64,000 nt of DNA, taken from positions 201,402-265,401 of the forward strand of contig NZ_KE383903.1 in assembly GCF_000422685.1 (NCBI RefSeq). Direction: 5' to 3'. The notes under the pieces were generated by a model that searched no databases, was not told where the DNA came from, and was given only the letters and a program-made list of their open reading frames with translations. This document shows, piece after piece, positions 41,216 to 49,947 of this stretch. Source of the DNA: Flavobacterium gelidilacus DSM 15343 (GTDB taxonomy: Bacteria; Bacteroidota; Bacteroidia; Flavobacteriales; Flavobacteriaceae). Each line of letters opens with the position of its first letter. Positions within the stretch are counted from its first letter, which is position 1. A program made the translations under genes and the position numbers.

Positions 41216-42129
41216 TTATTTTTTTTTAGTTCTAATTCAAAATAATATGTACTATTATGAGTCCAAGACCAATTATCAATCTCCCAAAAATATTCATCAT
41301 CATTCAGAAAAGGTTTTCTAAGATTAAATTGTTTAAATTTACTCTTTTTACTGTTTTTAGTAGATTTAAAAGCAGGTGCAGACTTATAATTTAGTTTTTT
41401 ATAAAACTCATCATTATATGAACCTATAACAATGAATATTCCATTGCGATGAATATCAATTTTTTCATAATTATCAATAGTAAAAGTTGCATACTTTTCA
41501 TTTTTTTTTAATTGAATTTTAATGTTTTCTGTAAATGTTTTTTTATCAGGCATACCACTTAATGTGTCAACTGAATATAAATTTAACCAGAAAGGTGAAT
41601 ATTTAACATCACTGTAAGTAATCTTTTTTTCAATATTATCAAGAGATATCACATTATATGCTGTTGGGAATAATTTAATTTTTGATATTACATATCCATC
41701 ATTTTTTTTATCATAAGGAATAAAAATAGCTTTCGCTTCATTTTGGTGTAAAGGACTACCTGTTCCAATATTACTAAATGAGAATAGTTTATTTAAATTA
41801 AATTGTGGAGATACTTTTTTTGTTTTTGTTTTTGTTTTTGTTTTTAGTGTAATATGCTTTCTTTTAGATAAAAAAACAGTGTCCTTTATCTCTAGAATTT
41901 TTAATTTCAAATTCTCAAATCCAATATAACTCAATTCTAATTCTTTTATCAAAGAGTCTTTAATTACTACTCTTCCAATTGAGTCTGATTTAGTTTCTGT
42001 ATTATTTAAAAAATTTACATTTACATTAGGTATTAAAGTTTTTAAATCTTTATTTTTAATATAAAATATTTTATTTTGTGTATATGAGTTAAAACTCAAT
42101 AAACAATAAAAGATAATTAATGGTTTCAA
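41212..42129 (-). CDS. secreted protein with CarboxypepD_reg-like domain
   Basis: 305 aa. Signal peptide ending SFNSYTQ. Residues about 20-90 form the carboxypeptidase-regulatory-like beta-sandwich (LIPNVNVNFLNNTETKSDSIGRVVI, ELSYIGFENLKLKI). The rest is a second domain shared in outline with the 321-aa neighbour. Residues near 96-106 are (KT)n encoded by a TTTTTG hexamer repeat. It sits in the bacteriocin operon; immunity or surface display are possible, unproven. Confidence 0.7.
   Translation of the reverse strand: MKPLIIFYCLLSFNSYTQNKIFYIKNKDLKTLIPNVNVNFLNNTETKSDSIGRVVIKDSLIKELELSYIGFENLKLKILEIKDTVFLSKRKHITLKTKTKTKTKKVSPQFNLNKLFSFSNIGTGSPLHQNEAKAIFIPYDKKNDGYVISKIKLFPTAYNVISLDNIEKKITYSDVKYSPFWLNLYSVDTLSGMPDKKTFTENIKIQLKKNEKYATFTIDNYEKIDIHRNGIFIVIGSYNDEFYKKLNYKSAPAFKSTKNSKKSKFKQFNLRKPFLNDDEYFWEIDNWSWTHNSTYYFELELKKNN
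41815..41845 (+). repeat. hexanucleotide microsatellite (TTTTTG)n in a coding region
   Basis: Four exact TTTTTG units flanked by T runs, encoding the Lys-Thr repeat of the overlapping minus-strand gene. Copy-number changes would keep the frame (6 bp). Confidence 0.85.
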
Positions 42130-42135
42130 TTGATT

Positions 42136-43101
42136 TTATTTTAAAATTACTGTAGTATAACCTAAACCAATATTAAAAAAAGGATATTCTTTGTCTTTAT
42201 CATATAACATTGGTTTTGCTATTCTGTACCATTTTTGGTCAATTGTAAAAACATGTCTAAAATATGTTAAATTACCTTTTGGGGATTCAACTATAGGAAA
42301 ATCTGGTAAAATTAATTTTAAAAATTTTTTTTCTTCGCCATCTATAATATTTAAGTCATACGGAGTATCGATTATAAGATTATCAGATTCATCAACTTTA
42401 CCATAAATTGTCATCAATGTGAATAAGCCCTCTGTTGGAATTTTAATTTCTTCATCTAAACTTAATTTAAATTTATCAGTAATATTTTCAGAATTAATAA
42501 TTGCATATTGCTCAAAATCATATAATCTTTTGTCTGGAAAATCACCACTTTTAGAAAAAAATTCTACTTTAATAAATGTTTTAAAATTTTGTTTTTTTAA
42601 TGGCCCCGAACCTGTTAATTGATCAAAATCTTTTTTTATAATAGGAAATGTTAACGTTTTTAAAAAAGAATTAGGTATTTCATTAGGTATAAAAAAAGCA
42701 TACTGTTGTCCCATAGCAGACCAATACATATTATAAACATTATTATGAATTAATGGCTTTACATTAATTCCTTTTGACTCTTGTCTTTTATATACCACAA
42801 CAACTTCTTTTAGAAGAGTAGTATCTTTCTCAAGATAGACAAGATCTTTAATATTTGATAATTTAATAATTTTACTAAAATATCCAACATGACCAACTTT
42901 TATGCTGTCAATAATTTTTTTATCAATAATTAACTTTCCATTTTCATCTGCAAATAAGCCATTTCCATCAAAAAAACTAACACTAGAATAAGGTAATGAT
43001 TGTTTTTCTATAGAATCTTGTATTGTAATTGTTATTTTCTGCGAAAAAATATTTGTAAAAAATAACATAAAGAAGCAAAAGTATAATATATTTAATCTCA
43101 T
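42136..43101 (-). CDS. secreted protein with CarboxypepD_reg-like domain
   Basis: 321 aa. Signal peptide ending TNIFSQ. The N-terminal beta-sandwich has KQSLPYSSVSFFDGNGLFADENGKLIID, VGHVGYFSKII and VYLEKDTTLLKEVVVV, as in TonB-receptor plug-side regulatory domains. No barrel follows. Located between the peptide gene and the paralogous 305-aa gene, 6 bp before the latter. Function unknown. Confidence 0.7.
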   Translation of the reverse strand: MRLNILYFCFFMLFFTNIFSQKITITIQDSIEKQSLPYSSVSFFDGNGLFADENGKLIIDKKIIDSIKVGHVGYFSKIIKLSNIKDLVYLEKDTTLLKEVVVVYKRQESKGINVKPLIHNNVYNMYWSAMGQQYAFFIPNEIPNSFLKTLTFPIIKKDFDQLTGSGPLKKQNFKTFIKVEFFSKSGDFPDKRLYDFEQYAIINSENITDKFKLSLDEEIKIPTEGLFTLMTIYGKVDESDNLIIDTPYDLNIIDGEEKKFLKLILPDFPIVESPKGNLTYFRHVFTIDQKWYRIAKPMLYDKDKEYPFFNIGLGYTTVILK

Positions 43102-43149
43102 CTTTTTAATTTAAATATGTGGTTGCAATTAACAACCACATATATGTTT

Positions 43150-43401
43150 TTAACAAATCTTATTGGCTGGACATGGTCCGTAAGCATTTGATTCAGCTAA
43201 ATCTTGAGGTGAACCCCAATCCATACCTATAAAAGTTCTTTGATATTGGTATTTACATTCCCAAACAGTTGTATCACCAGCTTGCATAGTGTTACCAGTA
43301 CAAGTTGCATTTGTTAAGTGACCTAATCCACCACCTACATTTTTCATCTGTTTTTTTGAAAGAACTTCTACTCCTTCTAAACCTAAAATTGAATTTTTCA
43401 T
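43150..43401 (-). CDS. double-glycine leader peptide, candidate bacteriocin precursor
   Basis: 83 aa. Leader MKNSILGLEGVEVLSKKQMKNVGG matches the GG-type pattern (hydrophobic L/V spacing, then GG), with likely cleavage after Gly24. The core of about 59 residues starts GLGHLTNAT, is rich in Gly, Thr and aromatics, and has four Cys (34, 49, 77, 83), enough for two disulphides. It lies between genes for a C39 exporter and a disulphide-forming protein. I do not recognise the core family; an antimicrobial or signalling peptide are both possible. Confidence 0.75.
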   Translation of the reverse strand: MKNSILGLEGVEVLSKKQMKNVGGGLGHLTNATCTGNTMQAGDTTVWECKYQYQRTFIGMDWGSPQDLAESNAYGPCPANKIC

Positions 43402-43487
43402 AATTTAAAAAATTAAAGATAATAAAAATACCCAATCATTTAACGTCTATTGAGCTCTTGACGATCGTTGCAACAATATTTTTAATT

Positions 43488-45005
43488 TTACTCTTCAAAA
43501 AAGTAAAACAATTCGTTTATTTCATATACATTAGATAAATAGCTTCCATTAAATATTTTTATAGGAGCATAATTTAATTCATTAGTAGCACACCATTGAA
43601 ATTGATTTTCTATTTGGTTGTTTTCTATTATGAAGTTTTCTGTATTTTTCCATTTTGATAACCAAATTTCTAATTTCATATTTTCAATATGCCAATCATA
43701 CAATGCTTTTTTACAATCTTTGTTTGTGTTGTATAAGTTTAAAATTGTTTTGGCTACATTTAAATAGGGATTTTCAAGATTATTAATATTTAAGTTAAAA
43801 CAAATTTCTAATTTTAAATCTTCGCTATACTTTTCAACTAATTCAATAGCATGTTTATACGCTCTATGACAATGTGGACAACTTGGGCTTAAAAAAAGTG
43901 TGATTGTGTTTTTAACATTTTTATTTCCTATTACTATTTTTTCTAATGATTTAAACTGTTCTTTATTTTCAACCTTTTTTGCTACTTTATAAAAAACATC
44001 TTCGCTTCTTTTGAATCGTAATAAATTATTTAGTTTTTGTATGTTTTCTTTTGAATTTTTGATTATTTTTTTTAGAAAAAACCAAGCAATTGATAGCATT
44101 ACAGTAATTGAAATTAATGTAATTATGTCGTTTAAATTATACGTATATTTTTTTATTTTTAGAATAAATAGACATCCAATAAACACAACTAATAAACTTG
44201 TTATTAAACAAAGTAAACACCATTTTTTTAATACTACTTTTTGCAAATAAACAGAATATAGTATAAAAGGTATTGATGCTAAACTAACTAAACCAAAATA
44301 ATAAAAGACATTTAGTCCTAAAAATTGACTTAAAAATGCAACACTAAAAAATACAATAGGTAAGTCTACAAACTCAATGTATTTTGAAAACGAATAACCT
44401 TTTGAACTGATAATAGACTTACAAGAGAAGTTTTTGTTAGCTGAACAAAATTTAGATTCATTACTTGTACTGTCTTTAAAATAGGTTTTTAGTATTTCAA
44501 CACTTACAAACAAACCAATACTTGAAAGAACTATAAATACTGATTCTATTAAATTAGATTTATTATTATAGATTGTAATTAATGAGAATATAGTAAGTAA
44601 AACAGGGAATACAAAACTAGAGTTTTCAATAACTTTATTATTTAAACTCTTTTCATTCTCTTCAATAATTAAAATTACTTCTGCCCAATACTTTTCTAAT
44701 TCTGCAATTGTTCCTTTTATAATATTTCCTAAATCATTTTCTGCAACAAAACCTTCTTTAGTTTTTGAAATTAAATAACTTTCTTGTGATTCAACATTTA
44801 GTTCAGCAATAAAATTATTTGGTAACTGGTCTATATGTTTAAAAGGCACTTTTGCAGCAATATTTTCAATATTAAATTATGTTAAAGTGTCTGTAACTGC
44901 TAATAAACTAGGATAGTTTGGGTGTGAAATATAATTATTTTCAAAATCATCTATTAGAGAGTGAAAATTTGCAGTAGTTAAATATCTATTTAATATCAAT
45001 TTCAT
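43488..45005 (-). pseudogene. C39-like/VKOR/thioredoxin fusion interrupted by one in-frame stop
   Basis: From the ATG at 45005 the frame gives 42 residues (MKLILNRYLTTANF...HPNYPSLLAVTDTLT), a TAA at 44877-44879, then continues in the same frame as FNIENIAAKVPFKHIDQLPN through to 43488. Together this is 505 codons: an inactive C39-peptidase-like N-terminal domain, a VKOR domain (FCSANKNFSCKS, KKWCLLCL) with about five membrane segments, and a DsbA-like C-terminal domain (SPSCPHCHRAY). A single base change (TAT to TAA) explains the stop. GTG at 44849 could restart translation of the VKOR part. Likely substrate: the four-Cys peptide. Confidence 0.75.
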
Positions 45006-45032
45006 ATTTGTATTAATTAATACAAATATGAA
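45001..45032. promoter_or_regulatory. 32-bp perfect palindrome at a start codon
   Basis: TTCATATTTGTATTAA (45001-45016) is followed immediately by its exact reverse complement. It contains the ATG of the VKOR gene (45003-45005). Possible operator or RNA hairpin. Confidence 0.6.
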
Positions 45033-45051
45033 TATTAAAAATTTCTAAACA

Positions 45052-45083
45052 TTACGGTTTTAAATCAAAACTGTTACGGTTTT
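45052..45083. repeat. two direct copies of TTACGGTTTT, 22 bp apart
   Basis: Copies at 45052-45061 and 45074-45083, between the VKOR and response-regulator genes. GTTTT-AAATC-AAAAC between them could form a weak hairpin. Possibly operator sites of the adjacent regulator. Confidence 0.35.
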
Positions 45084-45088
45084 TTTAT

Positions 45089-45760
45089 TTAAGAAAATCT
45101 TAACATTTCTCTCATCTTAATCATTTGGCCATCCTTAACATTTTTTCCTACTAAATAAAATTTGATTTTAGCTTTTCTTTTTTCAATAGCACTTAATGAT
45201 AAATTAATATGGTTAGGCAGTTCTTTAGTTTTTATACCTTTTTCAAGTAATGATAAAATTTCAAAATCAATTCCATCTAACTTTATATTATCATTGTTAA
45301 ACTCGATAATAGACTTGTTAATAGTTTCACTTAAAAACATTTCACCATTCAAGATATTATTAAATACTCTTGAAAAAATATCATTATCAATATCACCTTT
45401 ATTAATAATCGCTTGTGGACTTAATACCTTTAAAACTTTATTTAACATAAATCCATCATTGTGTTGAGTAATAATAATGATTTTACACATTGGAAATCTT
45501 ACTTTAATAATATTACCTAAATCTAAACCTGATAAAATTTTCTTGATTTCATAGGATGGTAAATTCAAATCTAAAATAGCAACATCAATTGTTTGTTTTC
45601 TATTGAAAATTTCTTCCGTTTTATTATAGGCTATTTCACAATTAGTTGCCTTATGAAAATTAATGAAATAGTTTTTTAAGTTAGTAGAAATTATAGATGC
45701 ATATGCTTCTATTATCATTGGATGGTCATCAACGATTAGTAAATTAAGAGTTTTATTCAT
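45089..45760 (-). CDS. LuxR/NarL-type response regulator
   Basis: 223 aa. Receiver: Asp11-Asp12, phospho-acceptor Asp64 in AILDLNLPS, and Lys in INKGD. C-terminal helix-turn-helix: FEILSLLEKGIKTKELPNHINLSLSAIEKRKAKI, in the style of LuxR-type DNA-binding domains. No kinase gene is nearby. First gene of the presumed peptide operon, so it probably controls peptide production. Confidence 0.85.
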   Translation of the reverse strand: MNKTLNLLIVDDHPMIIEAYASIISTNLKNYFINFHKATNCEIAYNKTEEIFNRKQTIDVAILDLNLPSYEIKKILSGLDLGNIIKVRFPMCKIIIITQHNDGFMLNKVLKVLSPQAIINKGDIDNDIFSRVFNNILNGEMFLSETINKSIIEFNNDNIKLDGIDFEILSLLEKGIKTKELPNHINLSLSAIEKRKAKIKFYLVGKNVKDGQMIKMREMLRFS

Positions 45761-45950
45761 TTTAATTAAATCTGTGCTTTAGAAATTAATTTTAGATAGC
45801 TGTCTAATTTTACGCTAATGTATTTAAAATCTTACATAATTAATAAAAAATTTGAAAAAATCTATAAACAACATTATAAATCAGTTAAAAGGAATAATTA
45901 AATTTTACAAATTATAACATTCGTTCCTTAAATTGTTAAATTTCTTTCCG

Positions 45951-45958
45951 TAAATTTG
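45951..45958 (+). promoter_or_regulatory. -7 promoter word of the acyl-CoA dehydrogenase gene
   Basis: TAAATTTG is a perfect TAnnTTTG; an ATTG 15 bp upstream is a possible but close-spaced -33 box. The start codon is 71 bp downstream. Confidence 0.5.
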
Positions 45959-46029
45959 CGAACGATTTCGTTGTTTAGACAATTGATTTTCGGATAACAG
46001 ATTTTCAGACAATTAACAATATAATAGAT

Positions 46030-47208
46030 ATGAAACCAGATTTATTTCAAGCACCAGATTACTATAATTTAGACGATTTATTAACCGAAGAACACAAATT
46101 AGTTCGTGATTCTGCTCGTGCATGGGTGAAGAAAGAAGTTTCTCCTATCATTGAAGATTACGCACAACGTGCCGAATTTCCAAAACAAATCATAAAAGGT
46201 TTGGGTGAAATTGGTGGTTTTGGCCCTTATATTCCAGAAGAATATGGTGGAGCAGGTTTAGACCAAATTTCGTATGGTTTAATCATGCAAGAAATTGAAA
46301 GAGGTGATTCTGGTGTGCGTTCAACTTCATCTGTTCAATCCTCATTGGTTATGTATCCAATTTGGAAATATGGAAACGAAGAACAAAGACAAAAATATTT
46401 GCCAAAATTAGCAACTGGTGAATTCATGGGTTGTTTCGGATTAACGGAACCTGATCATGGCTCAAATCCTGGTGGAATGACTACTAATTTTAAAGATATG
46501 GGTGATCATTATCTTTTAAATGGTGCCAAAATGTGGATATCAAATGCTCCTTTTGCTGATATTGCAGTTGTTTGGGCAAAAAATGAAGAAGGAAGAATTC
46601 ACGGTTTAATTGTTGAACGTGGCATGGAAGGATTTTCAACTCCTGAAACACATAATAAATGGTCGCTTCGTGCCTCTGCAACTGGTGAATTAATTTTTGA
46701 CAACGTAAAAGTGCCAAAAGAAAACTTATTACCAAACAAATCTGGTTTAGGTGCTCCTCTTGGTTGTTTAGATTCGGCTCGTTATGGAATTGCTTGGGGT
46801 GCTATTGGTGCTGCCATGGATTGTTATGACACAGCTTTGCGTTATGCAAAAGAAAGAATCCAATTCGACAAACCAATTGCTGGAACACAATTGCAACAAA
46901 AGAAATTAGCTGAAATGATTACAGAAATCACGAAAGCTCAATTATTAACTTGGAGATTAGGAGTTCTTAAAAATGAAGGAAGAGCCACAACAGCTCAAAT
47001 TTCGATGGCAAAAAGAAATAATGTGGATATGGCCATCAACATTGCTCGTGAAGCTCGACAAATTTTAGGTGGAATGGGAATTACAGGTGAATATTCAATT
47101 ATGCGTCATAGTATGAATTTAGAATCTGTTATTACTTATGAAGGAACTCACGATATTCATTTATTGATTACTGGAATGGATATTACTGGAATTCCGGCTT
47201 TTAAATAA
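46030..47208 (+). CDS. acyl-CoA dehydrogenase, glutaryl-CoA dehydrogenase-like
   Basis: 392 aa, standard acyl-CoA dehydrogenase length. FAD-binding FGLTEPDHGSNPGGMTT and KMWISNAPFADI, then QFDKPIAGTQLQQKKLAEM, and the catalytic Glu371 in ITYEGTHDIH, the position used by glutaryl-CoA dehydrogenases. It likely acts in lysine/tryptophan breakdown (glutaryl-CoA to crotonyl-CoA). It is followed by a strong terminator. Confidence 0.9.
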   Translation: MKPDLFQAPDYYNLDDLLTEEHKLVRDSARAWVKKEVSPIIEDYAQRAEFPKQIIKGLGEIGGFGPYIPEEYGGAGLDQISYGLIMQEIERGDSGVRSTSSVQSSLVMYPIWKYGNEEQRQKYLPKLATGEFMGCFGLTEPDHGSNPGGMTTNFKDMGDHYLLNGAKMWISNAPFADIAVVWAKNEEGRIHGLIVERGMEGFSTPETHNKWSLRASATGELIFDNVKVPKENLLPNKSGLGAPLGCLDSARYGIAWGAIGAAMDCYDTALRYAKERIQFDKPIAGTQLQQKKLAEMITEITKAQLLTWRLGVLKNEGRATTAQISMAKRNNVDMAINIAREARQILGGMGITGEYSIMRHSMNLESVITYEGTHDIHLLITGMDITGIPAFK

Positions 47209-47285
47209 AGAAAGAAATTCCAATTAGAAAATTCCAAATTCCAAAAGTGGAAAGGTTGAATTAAACAATAAATAAATTTTATACA

Positions 47286-47315
47286 AAATGCTTCTCATTC
47301 TCGGGAAGCATTTTT
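47286..47315 (+). terminator. terminator after the acyl-CoA dehydrogenase gene
   Basis: AAATGCTTC (47286-47294) pairs with GAAGCATTT (47305-47313); T run follows. Confidence 0.85.
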
Positions 47316-47322
47316 ACTTTTG
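47315..47322 (+). promoter_or_regulatory. -7 promoter word of the DUF3050 gene
   Basis: TACTTTTG is a perfect TAnnTTTG directly after the terminator, 62 bp before the ATG at 47385. Confidence 0.5.
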
Positions 47323-47384
47323 TAAAGCAATTAAAACCGTTTGGATTGGTTTTTGCGTATATAATATTATTAAAGAAAAACATT

Positions 47385-48167
47385 ATGAATACAACTACTA
47401 TAAATAAAGTCATCAATCCTTACAAAGAGCAATTGTTAAATCATTCTTTGTATAATAATGTGAAATCTATTGAAGATTTACATCATTTTTTAGAAAATCA
47501 TGTGTATGCTGTTTGGGATTTTATGTCTTTGTTAAAAGCGCTTCAAAATACATTGACTTGCACAACTACACCTTGGATGCCTGTTGGAAATCCTGAAATT
47601 CGTTATTTAATTAATGAAATTGTTGTGGCTGAAGAAACGGACTTATCATTAGATGGAAAACGCCAAAGTCATTATGAAATGTATTTGGATGCAATGGAGC
47701 AATGCGGTGCCAAAACTTCAGACATAAAATCATTTTTAGAGGAAGTTGAAAGCACCAAAAACATATTTGTTTCCATCAAACAAAGTAATTTACATCCTAA
47801 TATAAAAGCTTTTTTAGATTTTACTTTTAGAGTTATCGAACAAGGAAAACCTCATGAAATTGCTGCAGCTTTTACTTTTGGAAGAGAAGATTTGATTCCG
47901 AATATGTTTACTGAAATTTTAAAGAATTTTCAAAATAATTTTCCTGAAACGGATTTGTCTAAATTGATTTATTATTTTGAAAGACATATTGAATTAGATG
48001 CTGACGAACATGGACCAATGGCTATGCAAATGATTGATGAATTATGTGGAACAGACGAGAAAAAATGGAAAGAAGTTGAAGTTGTTTCGATTGATGCCTT
48101 AGAAAAAAGAATTGGTCTTTGGAATGCTATTGAAGAGCAAATAATTGAAAAAGAGGTTTTAGTTTAA
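47385..48167 (+). CDS. DUF3050 protein (haem-oxygenase-like fold)
   Basis: 260 aa from ATG 47385 (an upstream TTG in frame is less likely). VYAVWDFMSLLKALQ, RYLINEIVVAEETDLS, AAAFTFGREDLIPNMF and HIELDADEHGPMA carry His/Glu residues that could bind metal, as in haem-oxygenase-like diiron proteins. The family is uncharacterised. Alone with its promoter. Confidence 0.85.
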   Translation: MNTTTINKVINPYKEQLLNHSLYNNVKSIEDLHHFLENHVYAVWDFMSLLKALQNTLTCTTTPWMPVGNPEIRYLINEIVVAEETDLSLDGKRQSHYEMYLDAMEQCGAKTSDIKSFLEEVESTKNIFVSIKQSNLHPNIKAFLDFTFRVIEQGKPHEIAAAFTFGREDLIPNMFTEILKNFQNNFPETDLSKLIYYFERHIELDADEHGPMAMQMIDELCGTDEKKWKEVEVVSIDALEKRIGLWNAIEEQIIEKEVLV

Positions 48168-48229
48168 AAAACATCAGTAATTTCAAATTAATTCCTAATT
48201 TAGGGTTTTCTAATTGGAATTTACATTTT

Positions 48230-49126
48230 ATGTCATCACAAGATAGATTAACAAAAGCTTATAAAGAAGCCAAAAGAATAGGTTTTGATAACACTTCAAA
48301 ATTTATTTTGTTTAGTGATTGTCATCGTGGTGATAGCAGTTTTGCAGATGATTTTGCCAATAATCGAAATATTTATTTTCACGCTTTACAACATTATTTC
48401 AAAGAAGGCTACACTTACATTGAATTAGGTGATGGTGATGAATTGTGGGAAAACATGTTTTTCAAAGATATTTTTGAAGCCAACAAAAATGTGTATTTGT
48501 TAATGCAAAAATTCTTTAATCAAAATCGTTTGCATTTGATTTTTGGTAATCACGATTTCGTTTATAAAAATCCAAACGTTGTAAAACGATTACTAACTGA
48601 ATATTTTGACCCTAAAGAAGGTAAAAAAATTCCGTTATTTCCAAATATTAAATTTGAAGAAGCTATCGTTTTAACTCATAAAGAAACGAATCAAGAATTG
48701 TTTTTAACTCATGGTCATCAAGCTGATTTTATGAATTATGTAGGTTGGAAATTCAATCGTTTTTTAGTTCGAATTTTATGGAAACCTCTTCAAGTTTGGG
48801 GAATTAATGATCCAACAAGTCCAGCCAAAAATTATGTTGAGTTAGTAAAAGTTGAAAGAAGAATCAAAAAATGGATTGCCAATAACGGAAATAAAATTAC
48901 AATTACAGGTCATACTCATCGACCACGATTTCCTAGTCCAAGCGAAAATGCTTTGCATTATTTTAATGATGGTAGTTGCGTTCATCCAAGAAGCATAACA
49001 GGAATCGAAATTGCTGCTGGAAAGATTTCCTTAATAAAATGGTTTATTGATACTAAAGAAGATGGTACACTTCAAATTGTAAAAGAAATTTTAGAAGGAC
49101 CTGCTCGTTTGGAGGATTATAAGTAG
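48230..49126 (+). CDS. metallophosphoesterase
   Basis: 298 aa. All calcineurin-like motifs are visible: FSDCHRGD, GDGDELWE, FGNHDFVYK, THGHQADF and TGHTHRPRFP. The arrangement resembles UDP-2,3-diacylglucosamine hydrolases and related phosphoesterases, but the substrate is uncertain. Confidence 0.85.
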   Translation: MSSQDRLTKAYKEAKRIGFDNTSKFILFSDCHRGDSSFADDFANNRNIYFHALQHYFKEGYTYIELGDGDELWENMFFKDIFEANKNVYLLMQKFFNQNRLHLIFGNHDFVYKNPNVVKRLLTEYFDPKEGKKIPLFPNIKFEEAIVLTHKETNQELFLTHGHQADFMNYVGWKFNRFLVRILWKPLQVWGINDPTSPAKNYVELVKVERRIKKWIANNGNKITITGHTHRPRFPSPSENALHYFNDGSCVHPRSITGIEIAAGKISLIKWFIDTKEDGTLQIVKEILEGPARLEDYK

Positions 49127-49157
49127 ATATTAGATTTTCGGATATTGGATATTCAGA

Positions 49158-49487
49158 TTATTGCTCTGGTGCAATTTCTAATTCTAAACCATCTAATTCT
49201 TCTGTGAGATGAATTTGACAACCTAGTCTACTATTGTCTTTAACATGATAAGCTTCAGAAAGCATTGCTTCTTCGTCATCGTTGCGTTCTGTTTTTAAAA
49301 CATCGTTTAAAACATAACATTGACACGAGGCACACATTGCCATTCCACCACAAACCCCTACAGTTCCTTCTTCTGCTAATTCATAAGAACGAATTAATTC
49401 CATGACATTCATGTTCATGTCTGTTGGTGCAAGAACTTCGTGTTTAACTCCGTTTCTGTCTGTGATTTTTATAGTAATATCAGTCAT
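49158..49487 (-). CDS. 2Fe-2S ferredoxin
   Basis: 109 aa. VCGGMAMCASCQCYVL has the CxxxxxCxxC cluster ligands and SRLGCQIHL the last Cys, as in adrenodoxin/ISC-type ferredoxins. It probably takes electrons from the reductase encoded at 50154-51212; the two genes are now separated by a decayed nucleotidyltransferase pair. The nucleotidyltransferase reading frame runs 8 bp into this gene's start. Confidence 0.92.
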   Translation of the reverse strand: MTDITIKITDRNGVKHEVLAPTDMNMNVMELIRSYELAEEGTVGVCGGMAMCASCQCYVLNDVLKTERNDDEEAMLSEAYHVKDNSRLGCQIHLTEELDGLELEIAPEQ

Positions 49488-49947
49488 TAGTTTCTTTATT
49501 CTTCTTGTTTAATTGTTCAATATCTGCTAAATCTTTATATCTACCTGTTGCAGTTTTGTTTTTAATTAAATCTTCTAAATCAATATAGGGAACTTTAAAT
49601 TTTTCTAAATCTAACCATTTACAATTTTTAAAGCTACTTTCAAATTCTAAACCAATAACTTTAGTTAATACTTCAATTTTTCTGGGTTCAACACCAATAC
49701 TCCAAACATCAAATTTATCGTTTTCAAAATCTTCTAAAGAAAATATTGGTGCTCCAAAATCATTATATACAAGCTTTAATTTGTTGTAATTATCAAAACT
49801 TTGGTTTATCCATAAATCTAAATCTCCAGTACTTCTTCACTATCCATGTAAAATAACAGCGTAACCACCTACTAAAAGAAACTCAACTTTGTGGTTTTCT
49901 AGTAGTTCTAAAAATTCTAAAAAATCAATATTAAATAAGTTCGGCAT
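49480..49947 (-). pseudogene. nucleotidyltransferase (MNT/AbiEii-like), disrupted at the active site
   Basis: From ATG 49947: MPNLFNIDFLEFLELLENHKVEFLLVGGYAVILHG, then TAG TGA, then RSTGDLDLWINQSFDNYN and on in the same frame to QLNKKNKETND-stop. The expected motif is HGYxRSTGDLD; the two stops fall exactly at the x-positions of the catalytic site. TATGGA read as TAGTGA (two adjacent bases swapped) would explain both at once. Otherwise the frame is intact over 155 codons, so decay is recent or the sequence has a local error. Confidence 0.75.

Noticed and set aside
44847-44849. GTG as the true start of the VKOR protein
   Set aside because: The frame upstream encodes a recognisable C39-like N-terminus interrupted by one stop, so the GTG is more likely an internal valine codon (AAKVPF).
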